Made by a program: the position numbers and the translations under genes. From positions 1 to 14,965 of the forward strand of contig CANKGM010000022.1 of the NCBI GenBank assembly GCA_947481355.1: a stretch of 14,965 bases of DNA. Reading direction: 5' to 3'. Position 1 is the stretch's first letter, and every line of letters begins with the position of its first letter. Below are positions 7,408 to 14,965 of the stretch, one piece after another. The DNA comes from Chitinophagaceae bacterium. Its GTDB lineage: Bacteria > Bacteroidota > Bacteroidia > Chitinophagales > Chitinophagaceae. The notes beneath the pieces were generated by a model that did no database searches, was not told the DNA's origin, and saw only the letters and a list, made by a program, of their open reading frames with translations.

Positions 7408-10400
7408 TTGATTAGCCTAGTGAGCTTGTTCTTAGTCATTTGGGGTTTAATCCATTTGAGACCTGTTCAAGAATACATAGTTGGATACGCAACTAATACA
7501 CTAAGCAAAAACCTCAAGACAGAGATTAAGATTAAGTCGGTAGACATTTCTCCTTTCAACAAATTCATATTGGAAGGGGTATTGGTTCGAGATAAACAAA
7601 AAGACACGTTGTTGTACGCAGCGGCTGCAAAACTTCGAATCACCGATTGGTTCTTTCTGAAAGATAATGTAACCTTTCATTACATTGGTCTAGAAAAAGG
7701 CTTTTTCCACTTAAAGCGAGTTGATTCAGTTTGGAACACTCAATTTATCCTCGACGCGTTCTCCTCCCCAAAACAAGCCAAATCGAATAGCAACATTAAA
7801 CTGGCATTGGAAAAACTTGAAATCACTCAATTTAGGTTTATAAAAGAAGATGGATGGCGTGGCGAAGACATGAATCTATCGTTGGCGAAACTTAATTTAT
7901 CGGCTAAAGATATCGACCTCAAAAAGAAAACAATCAAGATTGATGAGATTGAAATAAAAGCACCAATTTTTGGAATCAAACAATACGATGGTAAAAGGCC
8001 TGCAGCATTAATTCCAAAAGATGATATATATGCTCGTTGGAACCCAGACCAATGGGATATAAAAGTTGAACAACTCAATCTAGAAAACGGAACATTCAGC
8101 TCAGATATTCAAAGCCATAGAACAATGTATTCCCATTTTGATGAGCAGCATATTTTATTCAAAAAAATTGATGGGGAAATAAAAAACATACGTCTGCTGC
8201 AAGATACCATGTCCGCCCAAATACAATTAAAAACAGAAGAACGAAGTGGTTTTAAAATCAATTCACTGCGTGCCTTGATGAAGATGCATCCTCGTGCTAT
8301 GACGTTTACTGATCTAGAAATTCTTACCCCCTATAGTAGAATTGGTAACTCGTTTACGATGCGCTATACCTCCTTCAATGATGATATGCTTTATTTCATT
8401 ACTAGGGTAAATCTTGATGGAAAATTCAGCAACTCGCATATAAATTTTAAAGACATTGCTTTTTTTGCTCCAGAAGTAAAAAACCTAGAACTTGAATTAG
8501 AATTAGATGGCCATGCAACAGGAACCATAAGCAACATGAAGAGTTCTGGCCTACAGATTAAGTATGGCAAAAGCACTGTATTAAAAGGAAATTTTAGTAT
8601 GACTGGATTACCAGATCCGGCACAATTAAAATACACATTAGAAAATACCCAACTGAATACTTCCCCTGAAGATGTATTCACCTTCTACCCCGATTTAAAA
8701 AAAATAAAAAATATACACTTAGCGGCTATAGGTAATACTGCATTTCAGGGAGACATAAATGGCACCATAAAAGACCTTGCAATAAAGGGAAACTTAAACA
8801 CAGCATTGGGAGTCATAACAACTCAACTAAATCTCTATGATATTGCTTCGAAAAATATCAACGTGGATATGACCGGAGAGCTAATTAAATTCAATGGGTC
8901 TAAACTCTTGGGGATTGATCAGCTAGGACCAGCATCAGGAAAATTCGCAGTGAACACTAAAAACGCACAGGAATTAAACTTTGAATCCAATATCAATAGT
9001 TTATTTTTCAACAAATATCAATATAGTAATTTAACTCTTGCGGGGAAGTTTCAAAACAAGTTGATTGAATCTAAACTTAGCATACGTGATAATAATATCG
9101 AAGCAGGGCTTGCTTTGAATATAAACCTAAGCGAACAACTGCCGAAAACAAGGTTAGAAGCCCAAATACTTTCTTCTAATCTAAAAAATTTAGGCCTAAC
9201 CTCACTCCCATTGAAGTTTGCAGCAAGAGCAAGAGCAGAAATCGTAGGCAATACCTTAGAAAACATAATAGGAAATTTGAAATTATACGACCTGATTATA
9301 TTTAAAAATGACCAAGCTTATGTAATGGATAGCCTGATGGCATATACTCAAACTAAAAACAATTACAGAACGTTTAATTTGCGCGGAAGTGATATTGAAG
9401 TAAACATGCAGGGAAACTTTGAATTTGCACAATTGGGTCCAACATTTAGCCAATATTTTAGTCAATTCTATCCTCTTTATTTTAATCAGCATTCCCCACT
9501 TACCAAAGACCAAGATATTGCATTTGATATTACGTTGAAGAACACCTCCTCATTCTTGAAAATCCTAAACAATGGAATCTCAGGATTTAATAATAGTACA
9601 CTATCAGGCAGCATCAATACCAAAAACAGAGTATTCAGTATTTCTGCACAGGTACCAAAGTTTACGTATAAAAAAATTGCAGTGTATGATTACACCATCA
9701 AAGGAGAGGGCAACTTCGATAGCTTGATGATTAAGTCCAAAGCAAGTTCGTTAGTATTCAACGACAGCTTATCTTTTCCTAATAATGAAATAACAATCCA
9801 TGCATCCCGTGAAAAATCATTGGTTGATATAAATACCTTTTCAGAACAAGCAGAATATGGCGCAAAACTATCTGCCTCTGTAAGTAATGTAGACGAAGGT
9901 GTATTGATTCACTTCAACCCTTCTTCTCTTGTATTCAACGAAAAAACATGGCACATTGAGAAAGATGGCGAAATACTGTTAAGCAAATCAAAACTTAACG
10001 CTACTAATTTTAAAATCAGCAATGGCGAACAAGTCATTAGTGTGTTAGCCTTCCCGCCCGAAGCCAATACTCCTCAAAACATCATTCTGGCGCTTACTAA
10101 AGTGAACTTAGGGGACTTACTCCCTTTTGTGTTAAAAGAGCCTAGAATACAAGGGATTACCACAGGTGATCTTACGATTGAAGATCCATTTGATAAATTA
10201 AAGCTTTATCTAAATGCGCAAACAGACAAAACCAGGTTTGAAGATGATTCAATCGGGATAACTAGCATCAATGCCTTTTGGGACAATACAGAAAAACGCG
10301 CTAGCTACTTTGTAGAATCTAATAACCCTGATTATTTATTCGGAATAAAAGGCAAACTCAATCTTTCAGATAGTACAAAGAATGAAATTGATACAGACCT

Positions 10401-12108
10401 TGATATCAAAAATGTACAGCTCTCTATCTTGGAACGATACCTAGGTGTTGTATTCAGCAATATGGAAGGAGAATGTAATGGCAAGTTAAGAATACATGGC
10501 AAACTTGAAGAGCCTGATTTGACAGGAGAAATAAAAGTAGATAACGGAAAATTAACCGTTGCCTATACCCAATGTACCTATCAATTATTAGACCCTGTTA
10601 TTGTATTCAAGCCAGATATGATCAACTTTGGCACCATTGAATTAAAGGATATTTATGGCAATCAAGCATTTGTGAAAGGAAACCTTGAACATCATTTTTT
10701 CAAAAACTTTAAATACAATATCACGGCCAATTCAAAAAAGATGTTAGTCTTAAATACCAGAAAAGAAAACAACAATCTTTTCCATGGAAAGGCCATTGCA
10801 AAATTCAACTTCAGTTTCATCGGGCCTGAAGATGATATGCAAATGAACATTAGTGGTATTCCAGTAGATAGTTCAACTATAAACATACTTACCACGGGAG
10901 GAAGCAAACAAAGTGCTGATGTTGACTATATCGTTTGGAAAACGATTGGACAAGAAATGAGATCAGATAATCGTTTAAATAATGAAAATCTTACTATCGA
11001 TTTAGATTTAACGGCTTCCCCCCTGTTGAGAATGAATGTTGTACTTGATGAGTTAACTGGCGACATCATCTCAGGAATTGGCAATGGCAACTTAAAAATT
11101 CATACTGGAACAACTGAAAAACTTTCTATACTAGGTCGCTATAATATTGAAAGTGGAAATTATAATTTCAACTTTCAAGACATCTTCAAAAAACCATTTA
11201 AACTCGTTGGGGATGGCAATAGCTATATCAGTTGGACAGGTGATCCATATGATGCAGACATCAACATTGACGCTACCTATCTTGCAGAAAAAGTAAGAAT
11301 GAGTACCTTATTCACAGACCCAAGTAACTCAACTATATCAGGAGTAAGTTCGGATGTACTCAGAGAAATTAGTGATGTAGAGGTTCGATGTAACCTAACC
11401 GGCACGCTCAATAGACCAAACCCAACCTTCCAAATTGTAATACCTCAAGGAAGTTCTGTAAGGAACAATACTACCATTGATAGCAAAATCAAAACAATCA
11501 ATCGAGATGCTCTTGAAGTGAGTAAGCAAGCTACGTACCTCATCGTGTTCAAAAGTTTTGCTCCTCAAGCGGCTGTTGTGGCAAGTGATTTAAATAGTGA
11601 ATTGATAAACACAACCATATCGGGTGTTATCAATGGAATACTTTCAAGCAGTATACAAAACTTTTTTTCTAAAGTACTTGGCGCAGCCGTTGATGTAAAC
11701 TTGAATTATTCTAGAACCTTAATGACTGCCGATGGTAATAATACGGGGAGCTCTGGCAATCCAAATAATTTTAGGGAGAATGTAAGTCTTCAATTCATCA
11801 AATCATTGGTAAATGACAAATTGATTATCTCCTTTGGAAGTGACTTTAATTTCTCGTCTGTTGGTGGAACAACTTTTGCTGGAAATACACAATCGTTTTT
11901 ATTCCTGCCAGATGTTAATGTAGAATATAAAATTACACCAGATGGAAAGTTCAGAACTTCCTTTTTCTACCGAAGTAATTTCGATCTATTATCGACATCC
12001 GGAAAACGCGATAGAACGGGAGGAAATGTATCGTTCAGAACAGAATTCGATCGGCTTTTTGAACGAAAGAAAAAAATAACTGTGTTGCAGTCAGAGACAA
12101 ACAACTAA
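7408..12108 (+). CDS. tamB: TamB-like translocation/assembly module protein
   Basis: A 1566-codon protein with an N-terminal signal anchor (LVSLFLVIWGLI) followed by VQEYIVGYATNTLSKNL and the IKSVDISPFNKFILEGVLVRDKQKDTLL region typical of Bacteroidota TamB. The rest is a long run of amphipathic beta strands, as expected for a beta-taco groove spanning the periplasm, ending in a TamB domain (DUF490, PF04357; about 1080-1540) with Gly-rich strands such as GDIISGIGNGNLKIH. TamB proteins carry phospholipids or assist outer-membrane protein assembly together with a BamA/TamA-type partner, which is not in the window. The start is doubtful: no ATG lies in frame between the stop at 7312 and the membrane anchor. 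TTG 7408 begins inside the anchor and drops the basic residues (KRIKK) encoded just before it, so initiation upstream, for example at CTG 7375, is plausible. Confidence 0.9.
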   Translation: MISLVSLFLVIWGLIHLRPVQEYIVGYATNTLSKNLKTEIKIKSVDISPFNKFILEGVLVRDKQKDTLLYAAAAKLRITDWFFLKDNVTFHYIGLEKGFFHLKRVDSVWNTQFILDAFSSPKQAKSNSNIKLALEKLEITQFRFIKEDGWRGEDMNLSLAKLNLSAKDIDLKKKTIKIDEIEIKAPIFGIKQYDGKRPAALIPKDDIYARWNPDQWDIKVEQLNLENGTFSSDIQSHRTMYSHFDEQHILFKKIDGEIKNIRLLQDTMSAQIQLKTEERSGFKINSLRALMKMHPRAMTFTDLEILTPYSRIGNSFTMRYTSFNDDMLYFITRVNLDGKFSNSHINFKDIAFFAPEVKNLELELELDGHATGTISNMKSSGLQIKYGKSTVLKGNFSMTGLPDPAQLKYTLENTQLNTSPEDVFTFYPDLKKIKNIHLAAIGNTAFQGDINGTIKDLAIKGNLNTALGVITTQLNLYDIASKNINVDMTGELIKFNGSKLLGIDQLGPASGKFAVNTKNAQELNFESNINSLFFNKYQYSNLTLAGKFQNKLIESKLSIRDNNIEAGLALNINLSEQLPKTRLEAQILSSNLKNLGLTSLPLKFAARARAEIVGNTLENIIGNLKLYDLIIFKNDQAYVMDSLMAYTQTKNNYRTFNLRGSDIEVNMQGNFEFAQLGPTFSQYFSQFYPLYFNQHSPLTKDQDIAFDITLKNTSSFLKILNNGISGFNNSTLSGSINTKNRVFSISAQVPKFTYKKIAVYDYTIKGEGNFDSLMIKSKASSLVFNDSLSFPNNEITIHASREKSLVDINTFSEQAEYGAKLSASVSNVDEGVLIHFNPSSLVFNEKTWHIEKDGEILLSKSKLNATNFKISNGEQVISVLAFPPEANTPQNIILALTKVNLGDLLPFVLKEPRIQGITTGDLTIEDPFDKLKLYLNAQTDKTRFEDDSIGITSINAFWDNTEKRASYFVESNNPDYLFGIKGKLNLSDSTKNEIDTDLDIKNVQLSILERYLGVVFSNMEGECNGKLRIHGKLEEPDLTGEIKVDNGKLTVAYTQCTYQLLDPVIVFKPDMINFGTIELKDIYGNQAFVKGNLEHHFFKNFKYNITANSKKMLVLNTRKENNNLFHGKAIAKFNFSFIGPEDDMQMNISGIPVDSSTINILTTGGSKQSADVDYIVWKTIGQEMRSDNRLNNENLTIDLDLTASPLLRMNVVLDELTGDIISGIGNGNLKIHTGTTEKLSILGRYNIESGNYNFNFQDIFKKPFKLVGDGNSYISWTGDPYDADINIDATYLAEKVRMSTLFTDPSNSTISGVSSDVLREISDVEVRCNLTGTLNRPNPTFQIVIPQGSSVRNNTTIDSKIKTINRDALEVSKQATYLIVFKSFAPQAAVVASDLNSELINTTISGVINGILSSSIQNFFSKVLGAAVDVNLNYSRTLMTADGNNTGSSGNPNNFRENVSLQFIKSLVNDKLIISFGSDFNFSSVGGTTFAGNTQSFLFLPDVNVEYKITPDGKFRTSFFYRSNFDLLSTSGKRDRTGGNVSFRTEFDRLFERKKKITVLQSETNN

Positions 12109-12119
12109 GGCAACTAAAT

Positions 12120-13319
12120 CTAGATTTCGTGTCCTAATTTATCTCGTTTTGTGTTTAAGTAATCTTCATTGTGCGGATTTGATGCTATTTTAATAGGTAC
12201 GGTATCTACAATTTCAAGTCCGTAACCACGTAGGCCAGCCCGTTTCTTAGGATTATTGCTAATCAATTTAATTTTTGAAATACCCAATTTGCCTAGTATT
12301 TGGGCGCCTAATCCATAATCGCGTTGATCAGCTTGAAAGCCCAAGTGGATATTGGCTTCCACTGTATCCATTCCCTCTTCTTGCAATTTGTAGGCCTTTA
12401 GTTTATTCACTAAACCAATGCCACGGCCTTCTTGATTCATATATAAAACTACACCTTTACCTTCCTTCTCAACCATCTGCATAGCGGCATGAAGCTGCTC
12501 TCCACAATCACAACGCAATGAACCAAGGATGTCACCCGTAAAACATGAAGAGTGAACACGAACTAAGACAGGTTCGTCTTTTTCCCAAGTCCCTTTAATA
12601 AGAGCCATATGTTCTTGACTTAATGGATTATTTCGCTCTTTAAATATCTTAAGTGAAAAATTGCCATATAATGTTGGCATATTCACTGAAACAAGTTGCT
12701 CTACCAGTGAATCTTCTTTAAGTCTATATTCAATGAGGTCTTTTATCGAAATGATTTTTAAATTCCACTCCTTAGCCAAGACCAACAATTCTGGAAGTCG
12801 CGCCATGGTTCCATCATCGTTCATGATTTCTACTAATGCCCCAGCAGGTTCAAATCCTGCTAATCGTGCCAAATCTACCACTGCTTCAGTATGTCCTGAA
12901 CGCCTTAAGACACCTCCTTTTTTAGCTCTTAGAGGGAATATATGTCCTGGCTTGCCTAAGTCACTAGGCTTGGTATTGGGGTCAATAAATGATTGAATAG
13001 TTTTTGCTCGGTCCTGAGCTGAAATTCCAGTAGTACAGCCATGTCCTAGTAGATCAACTGAAACAGTGAACGCTGTTTCATGTAAAGCGGTATTGTTATT
13101 TACCATGAGTTCTAAACCCAGCTCATCACATCGCTCCTCTTCTAATGCCGCACAAATTAACCCACGACCAAACTTACTCATGAAATTGATGACTTCCGGT
13201 GTCACATTTCGGGCAGCAGCTATTAGATCACCTTCATTTTCACGGTCTTCATCATCCACCACAATGATCATCTTTCCAATCTTCAGGTCTTCAATAGCAC
13301 TTACTATACTATCCAGCAT
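12120..13319 (-). CDS. ribBA: Bifunctional 3,4-dihydroxy-2-butanone-4-phosphate synthase / GTP cyclohydrolase II
   Basis: A 399-aa cytoplasmic enzyme making both riboflavin precursors. The RibB half (about 1-200) converts ribulose 5-phosphate to dihydroxybutanone phosphate; it shows DDEDRENEGD (22-31, metal and substrate acids), HGCTTGISAQDRA (93-105), GHIFPLRA (125-132) and RSGHTEA. The RibA half (about 205-399) opens the GTP ring; its zinc cysteines are C259, C270 and C272 in SSCFTGDILGSLRCDCGEQL, with NQEGRGIGL (295-303), RDYGLGAQ and SNNPKK (355-360) following. Both active sites look intact. ATG 13319 is preferred because it matches the usual family start (MLDSIVSAIEDLKIGK); a TTG at 13346 would add nine residues. 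It lies 96 bp downstream of truB on the same strand and ends 11 bp from convergent tamB. No FMN riboswitch is visible in the leader. Confidence 0.96.
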   Translation of the reverse strand: MLDSIVSAIEDLKIGKMIIVVDDEDRENEGDLIAAARNVTPEVINFMSKFGRGLICAALEEERCDELGLELMVNNNTALHETAFTVSVDLLGHGCTTGISAQDRAKTIQSFIDPNTKPSDLGKPGHIFPLRAKKGGVLRRSGHTEAVVDLARLAGFEPAGALVEIMNDDGTMARLPELLVLAKEWNLKIISIKDLIEYRLKEDSLVEQLVSVNMPTLYGNFSLKIFKERNNPLSQEHMALIKGTWEKDEPVLVRVHSSCFTGDILGSLRCDCGEQLHAAMQMVEKEGKGVVLYMNQEGRGIGLVNKLKAYKLQEEGMDTVEANIHLGFQADQRDYGLGAQILGKLGISKIKLISNNPKKRAGLRGYGLEIVDTVPIKIASNPHNEDYLNTKRDKLGHEI

Positions 13320-13415
13320 ATTGAAATTTTTATGCAAATTACTCAATCCCCTCCAACTGCTCGAGGTATATTATATTTCTTGGTTCAAAGAGAGCGTAAA
13401 CCCTAGGAAAACACG

Positions 13416-14138
13416 CTAGCCTTTATCAATTTTTTCTGCTATTCGAGGTCTTATTAGGTCAAGCTCTTTAATGAACTGTTCCATATCCATTGCTTGGTTA
13501 ACAGTGAATTCACCAATTCGGGTTCGACGTAAAGAGGACAAATATGCACCACAACCCAGTTCATTGCCATAATCGAAGGCTAGACTTCGAATATAAGTGC
13601 CTGTGGAGCAAACCACTTTAAATTCAATTTTAGGAAGGTCAATGGAGGTGATTTCGAAAGATTTGATGGTTATAGGTCGAGCCTCCATTTTAACTTCCTT
13701 TCCCTTTCTAGCCAATACATAAGCAGGGGTACCTTCCTTTTTAATGGCTGAATAAATTGGTGGCACTTGCATGATTTCACCAATGAATTTGTTGGTAGCT
13801 GCATGGATCATGTCGGGCGTGATATGCCCAATTTCAGCATGAAGCTTTGGCTCAGTTTCAAGGTCATAACTATCTGTTATTGAACCTAACACAAAGCTTC
13901 CCTCATATTCTTTTTCAGCAGCCTGATAGGTATTGATTTGTTTGGTAAACTTCCCTGTACATACTATTAATAATCCAGTAGCAAGTGGATCTAACGTACC
14001 TGCATGCCCTACTTTACTAATCCGCACAGAGCCTCTAATTTTCTTCACTACATCAAACGATGTCCAGGTTAAGGGCTTATCAATCAAAATAACCTTTCCC
14101 TTGGCGTAGTCGTCATTCCACAATATTTCTTCTTTCAA
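13416..14138 (-). CDS. truB: tRNA pseudouridine(55) synthase
   Basis: A 240-aa cytoplasmic enzyme that converts U55 in the T loop of tRNAs to pseudouridine. The catalytic Asp is D50 in GHAGTLDPLATGLL. Other TruB marks are GKVILIDKPLTWTSFDVV (14-31), the KEYEGSFVLGSITDSYD segment, QVPPIYSAIKKEGTPAY, and CSTGTYIRSLAFDYGNELGCGAYLSSLRRTRIGEF. It ends soon after the catalytic domain, as in short bacterial TruB proteins without a C-terminal PUA domain. ATG 14138 gives the usual short N-terminal leader. The gene lies between the secreted protease upstream (62-bp gap) and ribBA downstream on the same strand. Pairing of truB with ribBA or ribF is not a pathway link but is a recurring housekeeping arrangement. 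Confidence 0.96.
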   Translation of the reverse strand: MKEEILWNDDYAKGKVILIDKPLTWTSFDVVKKIRGSVRISKVGHAGTLDPLATGLLIVCTGKFTKQINTYQAAEKEYEGSFVLGSITDSYDLETEPKLHAEIGHITPDMIHAATNKFIGEIMQVPPIYSAIKKEGTPAYVLARKGKEVKMEARPITIKSFEITSIDLPKIEFKVVCSTGTYIRSLAFDYGNELGCGAYLSSLRRTRIGEFTVNQAMDMEQFIKELDLIRPRIAEKIDKG

Positions 14139-14200
14139 GTATAGATTTTGAACGAAGTTAAGATGAAAAAAGAAGTGAAAAGCGTTAAAAAAAGATCACC

Positions 14201-14965
14201 TTAGTTCTTAATAAAATTAGTGAAGCTAGAAGCCCCAACATCCGTTAATCTAATATGATACATCCCTGGTGCTAACGATTGTATGTTGATTTGCTGTTGC
14301 ATTTCGAGAATATGCCCAGTCTTAACGATTTGTCCATTGGTAGATATAATAGCAAAATTCTGACCGTTAACTCCCATCGGAGTATTGACTAGCAGAGTTA
14401 TAGTAGATGCATGAACGGGATTAGGATAGACCGCTAAATTGCGTGTATTGACAGGCATGATTTCCGGTTCGAAGTTATTCCATGCGGCATTTAATCCTTT
14501 TGATTTAAGCAAGCTGTTTCTTAAACCACCTTCTGAGAAGAGGTTACGCATCGATTTTTTTTGTCCAGCTGTGAACATACCCATGCTTGCATCATTGGTA
14601 AAATCCATGAAGTTCATAAACATGTCACCATCTTGAGTTGAAGAACAATCAGAAAGCTTTGGAAAGATTGGATCACCTGAATTGCCAGCGCTTTGCTTAG
14701 GCGTATCATCGATACCATCATCTCCACAAGGCTGATCACCCCATAGATGCTTTAATCCAAGCCAATGACCTACTTCATGCGTTAGCGTTCTTCCTTTATT
14801 GAAAGGGGGAGCTAACTTCCCTGTAGTACCAAAGGCATCGTATCTAACCACAATACCATCAGTAGCCATTTCAGCTCCTGGAAAACTAGAATACCCTGTT
14901 AATCCAGAAACTGTATTGCACACCCAAATATTTAAATATGATTTTGCATCCCATGCACCAGCACC
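14201..14965 (-). CDS. M43-type (pappalysin/cytophagalysin) secreted metalloprotease with T9SS type A sorting domain (C-terminal part)
   Basis: The last 254 codons are visible; the frame runs to the right window edge, so the N-terminus is outside. Features in order: GAGAWDAKSYLNIWVCNT, a typical M43 strand; the zinc motif HEVGHWLGLKH (coded near 14779-14747) with three His ligands and the catalytic Glu; CGDDGIDDTP; Cys-containing LSDCSS; and MFMNFMDFTNDASMGMFT holding the Met-turn. After a linker, the final 80 or so residues form a Por secretion-system tail: NLAVYPNPV, then strands, then LAPGMYHIRL and a terminal FTNFIKN. These tails direct transport across the outer membrane by the type IX system and are then usually removed or anchored. 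An extracellular endopeptidase is expected. An internal GTG at 14923 should not be taken as the start. Confidence 0.93.
   Translation of the reverse strand, partial: GAGAWDAKSYLNIWVCNTVSGLTGYSSFPGAEMATDGIVVRYDAFGTTGKLAPPFNKGRTLTHEVGHWLGLKHLWGDQPCGDDGIDDTPKQSAGNSGDPIFPKLSDCSSTQDGDMFMNFMDFTNDASMGMFTAGQKKSMRNLFSEGGLRNSLLKSKGLNAAWNNFEPEIMPVNTRNLAVYPNPVHASTITLLVNTPMGVNGQNFAIISTNGQIVKTGHILEMQQQINIQSLAPGMYHIRLTDVGASSFTNFIKN

Noticed and set aside
12116..12127. Perfect 12-bp palindrome AAATCTAGATTT between convergent tamB and ribBA
   Set aside because: It has no loop and little GC, so it would not form a stable terminator hairpin. It overlaps the ribBA stop codon and is short enough to occur by chance in AT-rich DNA.
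13320..13415. Possible FMN riboswitch upstream of ribBA
   Set aside because: The gap is only 96 bp and lacks the conserved FMN-element segments; only a weak GCGT/ACGC pairing is present.
12661..13419. Plus-strand frames of 111 and 117 codons opposite ribBA
   Set aside because: They are antisense to a gene with intact, highly conserved motifs, and the Ser/Pro-rich translations look like shadow frames.
1..14965. CRISPR array, transposase, phage or toxin-antitoxin genes
   Set aside because: Reading both strands showed no regular spaced repeats, no terminal inverted repeats with transposase motifs, and no recognisable toxin, antitoxin or phage protein.

Overview
The window comes from a member of the Bacteroidota. 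Three things point there: a C-terminal type IX secretion (T9SS) sorting domain on the protein at the right edge, a long TamB of the Bacteroidota kind, and a PIG-L deacetylase with a C-terminal glutamine-amidotransferase-like domain next to a sodium:solute symporter. The DNA is AT-rich and ribosome-binding sites are weak, both usual in this phylum. A Chitinophagales/Sphingobacteriia-type genome is my guess below phylum level, but the sequence does not prove it.

Layout from left to right. At 1-406 (minus) is the N-terminal part of a secreted DUF1080 / 3-keto-disaccharide hydrolase-like protein, cut by the window edge. A gene-poor stretch of about 400 bp follows, with several small inverted repeats, among them a near-perfect 24-bp palindrome at 731-754, and then tRNA-Leu(UAA) at 806-891 (plus). 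From 5429 down to 947 (minus) runs a tightly packed operon: an 841-aa exported PIG-L (LmbE) deacetylase, a 51-aa two-helix membrane protein, a 41-aa one-helix membrane protein, and a 562-aa SSS-family symporter. The reading frames overlap or lie within 4 nt of each other. Diverging from this operon is ggt, a periplasmic gamma-glutamyltransferase (5545-7284, plus). It is followed by a 1566-codon TamB gene (7408-12108, plus) that has no usable ATG start. Converging on tamB are ribBA (riboflavin precursor synthesis) and, upstream of it on the same strand, truB (tRNA pseudouridine-55 synthase). The right edge holds the C-terminal part of a secreted M43 (pappalysin-type) metalloprotease with a T9SS tail.

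How the genes fit together. The PIG-L operon looks like one unit that deacetylates an N-acetylated substrate in the periplasm and imports the product with Na+; the two mini-membrane proteins may be accessory subunits of the transporter. This is inferred from gene order and coupling. GGT acts in the same compartment on glutathione-like gamma-glutamyl compounds. TamB, RibBA and TruB are housekeeping genes. I see no CRISPR array, insertion sequence, phage gene or recognisable defence system. The least described part of the window is the pair of tiny coupled membrane proteins between the deacetylase and the symporter.
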